64,000 nucleotides of DNA from Acanthosepion pharaonis (GCA_903632075.3 CAHIKZ030004727.1:542501-606500), one strand, 5' to 3'. Shown: positions 10,641 through 20,546, counted from the first letter of the stretch. Translations and numbers: made by a program. The notes: generated by a model from the letters alone, not told the origin.

Positions 10641-10686
10641 TATCCACTGTTCCATGTGTCCTTAAGGACACATGGAACAGTGGATA
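10641..10686. repeat. Perfect 46-bp palindrome at a SINE head-to-head junction
   Basis: Bases 10641-10663 are the exact reverse complement of 10664-10686, with no spacer and CTTAAG at the centre. The right half (AAGGACACATGGAACAGTGG) is the start of the SINE-A copy that follows, and the left half is an inverted fragment of the same head. Confidence 0.97.
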
Positions 10687-10915
10687 AAGTCGTTGGTTAA
10701 ATTCAGTGACAGGACCCAAAGTTTGTCAGTTCAATACCTGGTTAAAGCGATGGAGAACTTGGAAAGGGGAATTAACAGGTGATAACTGATAACTGACATC
10801 TATTAGACATGGCATATGGAACTAGAATAGTCTAACTCAGTGAGCGAAATAAAGTGTTCAGTTCGACATTCGTTTCGACCGTTGTACACTCTGACCTTCT
10901 TCAGGTGTTTGGAAT
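10664..10915 (+). repeat. SINE-A copy, forward
   Basis: The head carries ACAGTGGATAAAGTCG (A-box region) and CAGTTCAATACCTGG (B-box region). The body has GATAACTGACATCTATTAGA and the junction motif GAGCGAAATAAAG. The tail reads CCGTTGTACACTCTGACC with CTTCTTCAGGTG in inverted sense, so the tail here belongs to the inverted neighbour or was exchanged. Confidence 0.65.
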
Positions 10916-11030
10916 GTTGAACTGAATCCTTTATTTCGCTCACTAGGGTATTTTGTTCTAGTTCCACGTGCCATGTCTAATGGATGTCAGTTATTTCCTA
11001 TTCATTCCCCTCTCCAAGTTCTCCAGCGCC
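10916..11030 (-). repeat. SINE-A copy, inverted
   Basis: TTTATTTCGCTCACTAGGGT, TGCCATGTCTAATGGATGTC and CCAAGTTCTCCAGCGCC are the reverse complement of body blocks in the two flanking forward copies. This makes a forward/inverted/forward arrangement over 620 bp. Confidence 0.7.
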
Positions 11031-11295
11031 TTAAGGACACATGGCACAGTGGATAAAGGTGTTAGTTAGATCCATTGACAGGACCCAAAGAGTGTGAGTT
11101 CAATACCTGGTTAAGGCGGTGGAGAACTTGGGGATTTAACAGGAGATAACTGACATCCATTAGATATGGCACGTAGAAATAGAACAGTTTAACCCAGTGA
11201 GCGAAATAAAGGGTTCAGTTCGACATTCCAACCACCTGAAGAAGGCTCGAGTGTACTTCGGCCGAAACGTTGTAATAAATATGGCGACAAAGATG
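11031..11295 (+). repeat. SINE-A copy, most complete
   Basis: The order is head CACAGTGGATAAAGGTG and GAGTTCAATACCTGG, body AACAGGAGATAACTGACATC, then CACCTGAAGAAGG, GGCCGAAACGTTGTAATAAA and AGGACAATAGTCCGAATAAT. It gives the reference order for this family in the window. The A and B boxes imply pol III transcription; the tail may be shared with a partner LINE. Confidence 0.75.
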
Positions 11296-11787
11296 AGGAC
11301 AATAGTCCGAATAATGTAAATAGTATGCCTGGCTTAGCTTTTAACTTCGTGTTCTAAAATATTGAAGAGTATTCAACCTTTGTTTCATAATCCACTCGCT
11401 TATGGTTAACAAAGAATCTGTATGGTGACGGGTTGCAAGCAAGCTTTACCATATCAGTTGCAGGAGAATGTACGGTAACTAACAGAAACTCCGATTTTAA
11501 AATTACCTCAGTCCGGGATGTGCGGTTTCCTGTGAATAGGCCATCGTATTTCTCATGGCGTGTGATTCCTGTGCGATAAGATAACAACTCTTTTAGCCGA
11601 TGATTTACTTGCGATGGAAGCCCAGAGCAACAGATTACCAATATTCTTTCAGCGCGATATTGAACCAGATCTTTGTGAAAAATAATATCAATGAAAACTT
11701 GTGTATTCGCAAATGTCCAAAAGCTAATTTGTGTAGTCTAAAAAGGCCCCCCAAACCCATCCTATGTCGACATTACATCTAATTAGA

Positions 11788-11910
11788 GAACCTCTGTTTA
11801 CAGACGATGTGGCTCTAGTAACACACCCAGGGATATCTCTGCAACAAATAAAGACCCTGTATCCAAAATTCTACTGAACTCATCAATTTAGAAATCAGTC
11901 TCTACCAACC
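11788..11910 (+). pseudogene. LINE reverse transcriptase catalytic-block fragment
   Basis: Forward translation gives REPLFTDDVALVTHPGISLQ. The F-x-DD context followed by ALV matches the (Y/F)ADD block of non-LTR reverse transcriptases and the hydrophobic segment after it. Nothing convincing was found on either side, so the fragment is short. Confidence 0.5.
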
Positions 11911-12354
11911 GGCACCATATCAAGTATATCATTTTTTTTGTATCTGTCGGTCCAACAAAATCCGAACGCTGCTGAGGTCATTAAATAAATGAGATCCGCC
12001 ATATCAGCACACGTGAAACGAGGTTAAATATCGATAGCGGGCAGCCCCCGTAAAAAAAGCCTTTGAGGACTTCGCAACTGCGTATAATCCAACATAAACC
12101 TAAGGTAAGTTAACAAGCTGACGGACTATAACGCCATATTGTCCACTATCTTTACCGATGCCGAATCTTTCGGTCATGGAGCAGCGCCACCTACACACCC
12201 TCCAACGTCCCCAGCAGTGACGTCACCACGTATTTCATAAAGTAGTAGAAAATTCAAAAGCAACATCGAAATTCTCAATGTTGTCAGCACTCCCTTTGCT
12301 ACTTCGCTATGATGTTCCTCTAAAATTTGCAAATACTTAGTTATAGTGCGCATG

Positions 12355-12596
12355 TATCATCATCGTCATTACTACCATCACCACCATCATCACCACCCAT
12401 CATCTTCATCATCACCACCACCATTATCATCATCATCATAATTATCACCACGACCGCACCAACATCATCACCACCATCATCATCATCTCTACAAACGCCA
12501 TCATCATCACCACCATCATCATCACCATCATCATCAACACCACCGCTATAATCCTCACCACCACCACCACCATCACCATCACCATCATTACCAGGT
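12355..12596. repeat. (CAT/CAC)n trinucleotide array
   Basis: About 240 bp of CATCAC-type trinucleotides, open in frame on both strands (Ser/Thr/Pro-rich forward, Asp/Gly-rich reverse). No start context or flanking domain supports a protein. Confidence 0.92.
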
Positions 12597-12869
12597 GTGT
12601 TTGAAGGGGGGCAGCGCAACTGCGATCCTGAACAGTTCCCTCTCGGTGAACGCCGGAGTGTTTCTTGCTTAGTGTTTCTTAAGAAAATAGATTCCATCTC
12701 CAGGTCAAAGCAGAGCAGCTGCCCACTAAATCGAAGGTTCGCCTTGGACACAAAAAAAAGTGGCCGTTAATTCTGTCGGCCGAACTCTCCAGTCTGACCG
12801 AGGACTTCTGTCTATGAAGCCCCCTCCGTCCAGCGATGCTGGGTTATCACCCCACCGGTCGCATACATG

Positions 12870-13200
12870 GTTATACTGTACTGTACTGTACTGATGCGGC
12901 ATTCACCCAGGGCGGATTGAGCCGGCTTCTTCCTGTTATGAGAAGAAGATTCTTGGGATAAATTACAGAAGTAGGGTACCCAGGCCTACTCGGATAACGT
13001 TCTTGATTGCCGCGGGGTTCCCACAGACGCAGAGACAGGAACGACCAGAAGCCGCCGGTTACCGATGCAGACGCTCCTTGGATTTTCACCAGAGCCCTTG
13101 TTAGCCGGCGTGTGTGTCAGACCTGTCCGCCTTGGGTGGCCCTACCAGGAACGAAGTTCCGGGCGGCATAGCTCTGACACTACCGTTTACACCCCCCCAC
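12870..13200. repeat. GC-richer repeat segment beside the 5S-like sequence
   Basis: This 330-bp stretch is clearly richer in G+C than its surroundings. It contains GACCTGTCCGCCTTGGGTGG, CCCTACCAGGAACGAAG and CGGGCGGCATAGCTCTGACA, text of a kind I associate with widespread animal repeats but cannot place in a family. It begins with (CTGTA)n at 12874 and ends near the 5S-like unit. Confidence 0.45.
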
Positions 13201-13230
13201 CGACTGTGAGGTAAGTGTTGGACTTTGGGG

Positions 13231-13347
13231 GCTTACAGTACCAGGTGTTCCCAAGCGGTCCCCCATCTAAGTACTGACCTGGCTCTACGATGCTTAACTT
13301 CGGTGATCGAACGAGAACCGGTGTTTCAGCGTGATTTAACCGTAACC
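13231..13347 (-). rRNA. 5S rRNA-like sequence, probably a pseudogene or 5S-derived repeat
   Basis: The reverse strand shows the 5S hallmarks in order: ACACCGGTTCTCGTTCGATC, ACCGAAGTTAAGCATCGTAG, AGGTCAGTACTTAGATGGG (box C region) and GGGAACACCTGGTACTGTAAG. At 117 bp it is near the usual 119-120. The 5' end is diverged, and GGGGGACC replaces the usual GGGTGACC. The GGATG junction that follows the 5S units at 62 kb is absent, so this may be a lone 5S gene copy rather than part of that SINE. Confidence 0.8.
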
Positions 13348-13600
13348 GTGGTTATAGATCATAGTCTACTCCACATTGTTTTTAGATGGCTGCTGACCTT
13401 ACAAAAAGGTTAATCTACACTTTGGCAGCTTTTGCTTTTAATCCTGGCGTGTATCTATCCACCCACCTCAACCGAATAGCCTAGTGGAGGAACCGTTTTA
13501 GTAGCCAATAACCCATTTTTACATGGTAACAGTAGCACCCATAAAGTGATCCTGCCCTATACTAAATTGATCCCAAAAAGAAGGGTGTGAAAACAAAATA

Positions 13601-13828
13601 TTATCCTAAGCAGAGCGCACGGACACTACCCTGATCCTTCGCAAAAGCACCGATCAAGTAGTCAATTATTCCGTAATTTTGCAGGCATTGTGGATTGTCC
13701 GGTTCACACTCATCCCATGCTTTTGAATAGGAGTAAAGGTTTATCATTTGTTTCCTGTTTAGGATTGGGTTTCCGGTTCCTTTTAAAGTATACTTCAATT
13801 CTATACTTCTAATGTCTTTTCCTGAATT
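13601..13828 (-). pseudogene. Exon-like cassette, 75 codons behind a splice-acceptor-like site (unrecognised protein)
   Basis: On the reverse strand, TAATAACATTTCAG (13829 upward) looks like a 3' splice site. Directly after it a frame stays open for 75 codons to a TAA at 13601-13603. Recognisable stretches include GTGNPILNRKQMINLYSYSK, a two-Cys region WDECEPDNPQCLQ and GIIDYLIGAFAKDQG. The same acceptor and coding text recur at 49530-49640 and, shortened, at 49340-49450, so the sequence is dispersed. I do not recognise the protein. It could be a terminal exon of a duplicated host gene or coding DNA of an unknown mobile element. It is listed as pseudogene because no upstream exon was found and the sister copies are broken. 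Confidence 0.4.
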
Positions 13829-14789
13829 CTGAAATGTTATTAACTATTTAGCATTTATTTATATATTTTTCCTCAATATGAATAAATAAGTTCGCCTATC
13901 TTCCGGTTCGAACTCCATTTCGGACCACATTTATATACGTTACTAAGCACAACTGAATATTAAAGGATAAAATATGTTCGTGTCTTTTGACGTCAGTGTC
14001 CAAATCCGTGAATTTGTTTTGCTCATAGCAAGTCTAAAAAGAAGACTATGCAAAATTCAATATTTTTTTTATCCATACCGTTGAATGTGTTAAAATTATT
14101 TTACTTTTTAACAAGAAAAATCTCAATCTGATGTTAAAATTTGTCGCAAAATATTTGTAGAACAATCACGTTGTGAAGATAAACACTGAGTGACTGGACA
14201 CTCCACCTTGAGAAAGAGAGCTATTTATGGTACCATGGAGGATCTCATTGTGCTCAAGTAGGATAGTCCATTGCTTGGGCTGTGATTGGCTGCTGGTACA
14301 TGATGCTGAGGTGTTTCTGTATGAATACCAGCTTGATTCCAATCAGTTTGCAGGGTTTGTATTAAGTTACAACCTGCTTTATTTTTTTTGTCTGCTAGCT
14401 GGACGCTAGCTGGGACCCTTACGCCGGTAAGTGCTGTTTATTCTATTGTTATTCTACAATATTGTTGATTTATTTAAGATGGACTGATCTGTTATGACAT
14501 GTTTCTAATTTATAATTAGATACAGTGTATTTATTTTCATTTTTTCTAGTTGAATTGTTCACCTATGTTACTTACGATCCATTATTGTAAATGTTTTATT
14601 GTAAATTGTAAATAATTAAGTTACAATAAAATTTGCATTTTATATGAATACTACCTAACGAAAATTGAGATGTCGTAGAGTAGGAAGTCTCTTGTCATAG
14701 ATCCGGGTGTGTTGGCGAATCATAGATTCGGGAGTATGAAAGTTTGAACCTGTCCTGGGTACTTTTATATGTCAGTGAATGCTGAACTA

Positions 14790-15190
14790 TCTCATCACAA
14801 ATAGAGAAGATACTTGAAGCAACAGAAAAGTGATTCTACAGAAGGTTACTGCGAATATCATGGATCAAACATGTGAGTAATAAGGAAGTTTTATAAAAAA
14901 AATGAAAACAAAAAGGACACTTACATTTATCAGAAAGAGACAGTTGAAATTTTTAGGTCACATATTGAGGAAAGCGGGCTTAGCACATATGGCACTCATA
15001 GGACATATAGAAGGCAAGAGACAAGCAGCGCATGACCTGCGTAACGAGCTTTTTTAAATAGTTAGGACAAGAGAGATTAGGAGAGATAGCAAACAGACCA
15101 AATTTAATAAGGGCTACAAAAGACATGAAGCTGTGGAGGGCCATAATTATCCTAGTATTTAAAGGAGACGAGATATAAATATAACTTATC
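14790..15190 (+). pseudogene. LINE C-terminal fragment (RTE/CFDP2-like), decayed
   Basis: Forward readings in more than one frame give FYRRLLRISWIKHVSNKEVL, then FLGHILRKAG-like, GHIEGKRQAA-like and KDMKLWRAIIILVFKGDE. The order matches the C-terminal end of the LINE at 7040-7690, down to the last W..I...KG. block. Stops and frameshifts are frequent. At 15230-15290 a reverse-strand terminal snippet of the same LINE (CGGCCTGAAGGGACACGGCAC read in reverse) sits tail to tail with it. Confidence 0.75.
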
Positions 15191-15831
15191 TCATATGGTA
15201 TTATTACATTTTTTATTGGATTTTCTACTTTTTCGTCTTTGTGCCGTGTCCCTTCAGGCCGTAAACATCGCTTTGGACTGATGAAGTACTAAAAGATGAA
15301 ACACGTAACACGAAAAGTTTTTTTTTTCCGACTTTGTTATTGGCCTGGTATATCAAAAATTATATCTACTTCCCATACTTCATTCAGTAACCCCTTTTAC
15401 CTTCAGTGATTCTTGTGACTTCTAAAGGGTGGGATTTGGTAATAAAAAAAACAAAAAAAAAAACAATATGCATACTTATATTGATTTCACAGTTACGACG
15501 TGGTTTCGCCAGTTAACTTGCTGTTTATCCGACAATAGCTCAGTTAAATTGCTTATTAAACAACGAGCAAAACAACAAACAGACCAATAAATCCGATCGC
15601 CCCAAACTAAGCAACAAAAATGAAAACTTCAACAGAACAATGTTGTCTATGAGTTCTCTTGCCCACTTTGGCAAAGCCAGTCTAATAATAACAATTCAAA
15701 CAATTCAATTGTTGCATAGTCACGGTATTATCGCGTCGGTTAACTTGCTATTTATCTGATGATAATTCAATTGATTCACTTGCTGCCAGGCAACACAACA
15801 ACAAAGCACAAGAGATCCGATTACCACCAAC

Positions 15832-15876
15832 GATATATATATATATATATATATAGATAGATATAGATAGATAGAT

Positions 15877-15959
<83 letters not shown>

Positions 15960-15960
15960 T
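15832..15960. repeat. Alternating (AT)n and (GATA)n array
   Basis: (AT)n and (GATA)n runs alternate for about 130 bp, ending 4 bp before a foldback arm. Confidence 0.97.
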
Positions 15961-15963
15961 CCG

Positions 15964-16132
15964 GACATCGATGATTCTTGGTAAAATTTCCAGTCTTCAG
16001 GGATTGTGGTATTAAACGGTATTTCTATTTGCTTTCAACTGAAAATTGAAAAAAAACAACAAAAAAACAATGAAAATACCGTTTAAAACAACAACCCCTG
16101 AAGACTGGAAATTTTATCAAGAAACATCGATT
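15964..16132. repeat. Foldback element FB2: about 58-bp arms
   Basis: The left arm 15965-16024 includes TTCCAGTCTTCAGGG and the right arm 16074-16131 includes CCCTGAAGACTGGAA. Together with ATCGATG and AAACGGTATTT pairings they close a stem with few mismatches. The loop is an A-rich 50 bp. It abuts the (AT)n/(GATA)n array on its left. Confidence 0.9.
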
Positions 16133-16282
16133 TCGGGATAAAACTGATATTTAAAAGTTAAGTAATCTTTTCATATAATATTATTAACGCTCTATTTTTA
16201 ATATTGTTTTAGTATTTTAAATATTGAGCACTTTATATAAAAATATCTGCTGTTTCTTAAATCTTACAAACACACACACACG

Positions 16283-16285
<3 letters not shown>

Positions 16286-16312
<27 letters not shown>
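16286..16312. repeat. (AT)n microsatellite
   Basis: About 13 AT units after a short (CA)n, 20 bp before the next foldback. Confidence 0.95.
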
Positions 16313-16318
<6 letters not shown>

Positions 16319-16330
16319 AAGGCAACTGGA

Positions 16331-16575
16331 GTCATTAAGAATATTCATTTAGAGTAACTTTACCGGTTGCACAGTTGTATGATTTTCAAGCGTTAAATTG
16401 AAATGGAGAGAAGTGTGGCTATACCATGATATGTCTCGCATCCAAAGTGAGATGTAAAGATACAAAACAAATCATGGCATAGCCAGCTTACTCTCCATCA
16501 AAATTTAACTCTTGAAATACATAGAAACTTCGAAACCAACAAAAGTTACTTTTAAATAAATATTCTTAAAAGACA
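16331..16575. repeat. Foldback element FB3: about 100-bp diverged arms
   Basis: Left-arm blocks AAGAATATTCATTTA, AGTAACTTT, AAGCGTTAAATT, ATGGAGAG and TGGCTATACCATGAT are met in inverted order on the right by ATCATGGCATAGCCA, CTCTCCAT, AATTTAACTCTTG, AAAGTTACTTT and TAAATAAATATTCTT. Pairing is imperfect, roughly 75-80% by eye. The loop is about 40 bp. Confidence 0.85.
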
Positions 16576-16627
16576 CTCAATTAAATTTTCAACTTCTTTT
16601 TTTCCCTATATATTTTAACCTGTGCTG

Positions 16628-16628
<1 letters not shown>

Positions 16629-16676
<48 letters not shown>
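16629..16676. repeat. (AT)n microsatellite
   Basis: About 24 AT units between foldbacks FB3 and FB4. Confidence 0.95.
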
Positions 16677-16679
<3 letters not shown>

Positions 16680-16689
16680 TTCTTATGTA

Positions 16690-16827
16690 TATGTATTAAT
16701 AAATACACATATACCTTGTTTGATATGCGACTGAATAAATAATAAGCTATATCTTGTGCCCTACGATTTGGGTAACCAACAAAAGTTTAGTCGCACACCA
16801 AACAAAAATGTGTATTTATTAATATAT
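16690..16827. repeat. Foldback element FB4: about 40-bp arms
   Basis: TATGTATTAATAAATACACA and GATATGCGACT on the left are the inverse of AGTCGCACACC and TGTGTATTTATTAATATA on the right. The loop is about 55 bp. Confidence 0.82.
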
Positions 16828-16971
16828 AGTTCTTTGCTCTGTCTAATCACATTAAGCACTATTATGTCTACAGCACTTGACTAAATTTGGTAATTATTTA
16901 TTTGCTTACCAATGTATGCACTCCAGCACGCGCGTATACGGTTGCTAATATCAAGTTATATCATTTACCTA

Positions 16972-16975
<4 letters not shown>

Positions 16976-17024
<49 letters not shown>

Positions 17025-17130
17025 CGCTGTGATTTTAATCGCTGTGATACTTTTGTATCCTTTTTTATTAATAAAATATATCTTTTTTTTTAAGATCATT
17101 TTATCCTGGTGTGACAATAATAACATGTTC

Positions 17131-17174
<44 letters not shown>
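16976..17174. repeat. Two (AT)n arrays around AT-rich sequence
   Basis: Arrays lie at 16976-17024 and 17132-17174. Between them is unremarkable AT-rich sequence. Confidence 0.95.
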
Positions 17175-17175
<1 letters not shown>

Positions 17176-17527
17176 GCTAGCTATTAAAATACGTTAAATT
17201 GGAATTATTTTTCGTGTAACGCATTTCGTCTTTTAGGACTTCATCAGACTAAAGTTAAATTTACGTTGATGTTATTACGCATGAGCATGAAGAAGAAGGG
17301 ACGCTGAAAAAATAATAATTTGATATATTAGATTTAACAAAATTTCAACAAATAAAGTGCTCAATATTAGATTAGATCTGAAATCATTATAAAATTAAAT
17401 ATAACCTTCAAATACTTATATTAGTTTGGATACGAATTGAACGATATTATAACCGCATTACCTTGTAAGCCATCTTTAACGGAACATGTATAAAAGATGG
17501 ATTGCTCCCAAATGCTCAATTGTCATA

Positions 17528-17532
17528 TATAC

Positions 17533-17570
<38 letters not shown>

Positions 17571-17640
17571 TTGTGTGTATGTGAGAGAGAGATAGAGACA
17601 GAGAGAGAGAAAGAAAGAAAGAAAGACAGAGAGAGACTAA
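17528..17640. repeat. (AT)n(TG)n(GA)n compound array
   Basis: AT at 17528-17548, TG at 17549-17577 and a GA/GAAA-rich run to about 17640. Confidence 0.92.
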
Positions 17641-17760
17641 GAGAACAATTCAAATCCCCTGTATCACGTCTCATGGGCCGACGTGGCAGGTACGATCTAT
17701 GACATCGCATATCTGACAGACCTTGAAAAAGGCCAGATTCCTGCAACGAATTTAGAAAAT
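17640..17760 (+). repeat. Possible SINE body fragment
   Basis: TTCAAATCCCCTGTATCACG resembles a B-box region and is followed by GACCTTGAAAAAGGC, a form of the GAAAAGGCATGAATCC body motif of SINE-D. Weakly supported. Confidence 0.3.
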
Positions 17761-17897
17761 AGTTAATGATATAAAAATGTGCGGCCTCCATAGATTATAT
17801 TGATTGAACATAATAGAGGGAAAATATCAATTCACACTTGAGCTGAGTGTGGCAGCCTACGAATCTGTTGATCCAAAAATCATGTATATAGAAGCGA

Positions 17898-17898
<1 letters not shown>

Positions 17899-17974
<76 letters not shown>

Positions 17975-17975
17975 G
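17899..17975. repeat. (CA)n(TA)n microsatellite
   Basis: About 31 CA units followed by a short (TA)n. The text after it (AGTTTTACGGTAT..TATATCTATGGG) recurs after arrays at 43507 and marks the outer end of an FB1 copy. Confidence 0.95.
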
Positions 17976-18415
17976 TTTTACGGTATCCTATATCTATGGG
18001 TAAAAGTGTGCAATGTCAGAAATAAAGTGTATGTGGATATAAAAATGAACACAATCTCCAGGCTATGCTTTTATTCTTATTTATTATAACTAAAGAAAAA
18101 TTTGACAAACAACGCTATGAAATAGCTCCAAATAACCCCATTTGGATTCGCAATTATTCCTACTCAATAGCTTCGAGTATGCTATGAAACATAACTGTTA
18201 CCACCTACTCAATACACGCTAGGATAATAAATAATCCTTGCTGCCTACAATGCACAATTTAGCAGCATATATAAATACTCGAAACAAAACAAAAGGCACA
18301 TGTCCTGAAGGTTAAGTTCAAGCATGAAACAGACTGTCACCTCTAGGTGTTGACCTCAGTGTCCATTTTACGGACGATCTATCCTTTATATTGTGCACTT
18401 TTACCCATAAAACCG
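17965..18415. repeat. Foldback FB1 copy with its two arms apart
   Basis: The left side (GGGTAAAAGTG, ATAAAAATGAACAC) and the right side at 18303-18415 (CATGAAACAGACTGTCACCT, GTGTTGACCTCAGTGTCC, GCACTTTTACCCAT) are inverse versions of the FB1 arm. They are separated by about 260 bp that match nothing else here, probably an insertion. Confidence 0.6.
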
Positions 18416-18429
18416 CTCGGTGTTCATCT

Positions 18430-18835
18430 TGATTTTTCTTTTTTTTTAAGCATTTCACCCCAAGCAAGGCGGGAAGCCACTAGGACGCAAGGGGTTACAG
18501 AAAATTTAGAGCAAGATCAGATAGGAGTGATAGAAGAAAGGATGAGGGTAGTGGATAGATCAAGGCAACTGGAGATGTCGATTGACATTACACTTGAATA
18601 GCTGGAGATTATAGCTCACAGGGAAACAGGAATAGGGAAGGGAGTTCCGCAGGCGAGAGTTGCGAGACATGAAGCTATTAGAGTAGAAGAGACGGCTACA
18701 TTTAGGAGTTTCGACAGTGAAGAGGTGAGACGGGATGCCAGCCTCGTAAGGCGCTTGAACTCATGACGTCTGGGAACCAGCGAATGCAGCTCCTCGGAGC
18801 AATTTCCATGAAAGTATTTGTAGAACAGACACTTT
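18430..18835 (-). pseudogene. LINE 3' end (Jockey/CR1-like), reverse strand
   Basis: The forward text CACCCCAAGCAAGGCGGG and CCACTAGGACGCAAGGGGTT is the reverse complement of the 3' UTR signature found at 34750 and 61950. Reverse-strand translation further in gives NTFMEIAPRS-like and ALRGWHPVSP-like stretches that correspond to the KYFHGNC..EL and following C-terminal segment of the same LINE. No frame is intact. Confidence 0.65.
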
Positions 18836-19805
18836 TATACAGGGTGTATCGAAAATACTTTTACAAACCGTGGGGGCAGGTTCATCACACCAAACCAAGA
18901 ACAAAATCGATATAAACATATGCCCACAAATTCTTCGTTTTAAAGTTATTAAGTTTAAACAAAGTTTATGATAGATGGCTCTGTGTCGCCATTTAGATTA
19001 GGTTACATTTGTCATTCGTGTACATTTGTTGCTAGTCTATCTTCCACGTTTAATGTGTGTAGTAGAGTGTTAACTGAGAAGTGTTCCGTTTAACAATGGC
19101 AGGATATTCATATTGTGAGCAGGTAGATAAATGTTAATGGACGGGAAGCCGCACGGCTGTATCAGATTGCGTTTCCAGACCGAAGACAGCCGAATCATCC
19201 AACATTTGCTGCTGTTATTGAACTGAGACAGGTCCGAGGGACCGCAAACTATGGATCGAAGAAGACCGAGATCCGGTCGTACGCCTGACCACGAAGAACA
19301 CATTCTACAGGCTGTCCGAGACGATCCAGGTATCAGGTATCAACCAAGTGTCCCTAGAATATCGTACAGTATGGAAGGTGCTTCAAGAACAGCTCCTGTA
19401 TCCTTATCATTTGCTAACGTGTGCAGGTTCTTTCGCCCTCTGATCACTCAACACGGGAGAACTTTGAACGATGGTTTATTGCACAAACTGCCAGTTCATT
19501 GTTTGTTACCTCAATCTTGTTAACAGATGAGGTAACATTTGGAAGAAATGGAATGATAAATTTACACAACCATCCAACATTTGTCGGCAGATCCGAATCC
19601 CCGTGGTACAATTTAGGGTAGACACCAGCATCTGTTTACGATTAATGTGTGGGCTTGAATAATAGGTGACTATCTGGTAGGTCCATATGTTCTCCCATTA
19701 CGTCTTACAGGAGCTGTCTACATGGACGTTATTTCGAACACACTTTCAGGACCTGATAGATGGTGTACCCCTGCTAATACGAAGATGCATGTGGCTCATG
19801 CATGA
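18836..19805 (+). pseudogene. Mariner-like (IS630/Tc1 superfamily) transposase, decayed
   Basis: The block opens with ACAGGGTGTATCGAAAATAC, an end-like motif that recurs at about 39555. From a start codon at 19096, readings spread over all three frames give NGREAARLYQ-type HTH sequence, FPDRRQPNHPTFAAVIELRQ, RRRPRSGRTPDHEEHILQAV, then NFERWFIAQ, LLTDEVTFGRNGMINLHNHP (first catalytic Asp region), and further on YLVGPYVLPLRLTGA-like sequence. This is the order of a mariner-like DDE transposase from N-terminus to mid-core. The QHDGAPPH and third acidic blocks were not found, so the copy is 3'-truncated. Multiple frameshifts make it non-functional. A foldback starts about 20 bp further on. Confidence 0.8.
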
Positions 19806-19825
19806 AAAAATTAAAACTAGTATAT

Positions 19826-20121
19826 ATAGAATTAATATGAAAAAGTTTTCTTTTTTTTCTTCGCATAACTGGACAATGTTATTTCCAGCATGCTGACTTC
19901 GAAGTTTAGTGGTCGGATACATATACGCCACACATCGGAGCGGAGTTGAACTTTCTGCTGGTATTTCTCGATAGTTTTAGTACTTATATATTGTGGTATA
20001 AGTGTGTTATTTTTTTTTGTTTGTTTCGTTTGATGGGTGCGACCACGAAAATTCGAAGTCAGCATGACAAAAATAACATTGTCCAGTCACGTGGAAAAGA
20101 ACATTTTCATATTAATTCTAT
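19826..20121. repeat. Foldback element FB5: about 85-bp arms
   Basis: The left arm 19826-19915 contains ATAGAATTAATATGAAAA, ACTGGACAATGTTATTT and GCTGACTTCGAA. The right arm 20040-20121 contains the inverse: CGAAGTCAGCATG, AATAACATTGTCCAGT and TTTTCATATTAATTCTAT. The loop is about 125 bp. Confidence 0.88.
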
Positions 20122-20268
20122 TAACGTTCTATCTTTATCTCTGATATTGAGCACTCTACCACAAAGCCTGCTTGCATTAAATGCCTTTGTATCAGTAAAT
20201 CACTGAAAAAGTCATTAATTTTGAGCATTATTATCCATAAATATAGCATACCATAAACTATATTTTTT

Positions 20269-20273
<5 letters not shown>

Positions 20274-20322
<49 letters not shown>
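20274..20322. repeat. (AT)n microsatellite
   Basis: About 24 AT units. Confidence 0.95.
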
Positions 20323-20325
<3 letters not shown>

Positions 20326-20339
20326 TGGATTTATGTTTC

Positions 20340-20490
20340 ATCCGACATGTTTATTACTTCAAATGCTATTATAGTGGATACTCGTATTTGAAATAGACAC
20401 CCATTGGTATTGTAAACTGCATACATTAAGTCTATCTGCCTGAACATTTGGAAATCTCAATCCGGAAATTCGATCACTACCGGAGACCAC
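20340..20490 (-). repeat. SINE-C fragment, reverse strand
   Basis: GTGGATACTCGTATTTGAAA and GTCTATCTGCCTGAACATTT are inverse forms of body blocks of the SINE at 42358-42565. Confidence 0.55.
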
Positions 20491-20543
20491 ATTTTCTTTA
20501 TGAAGACTTCTTAAATGCGCAGACCGATAGACGTAACACTGTT

Positions 20544-20546
<3 letters not shown>

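Noticed and set aside
11354..11641. 95-codon reverse-strand frame of mixed composition
   Set aside because: It does not look like a repeat artefact, but there is no domain, no splice context and no second copy in the window, so it was not listed as a gene.
12341..12751. 136-codon reverse-strand frame with Asp/Gly runs
   Set aside because: Low-complexity product of the CAT/CAC array; no start context or domain.
13231..13347. Functional 5S rRNA gene
   Set aside because: Diverged 5' end and altered box region, no second tandem unit, and no T-run terminator at the expected place. Kept as 5S-like only.
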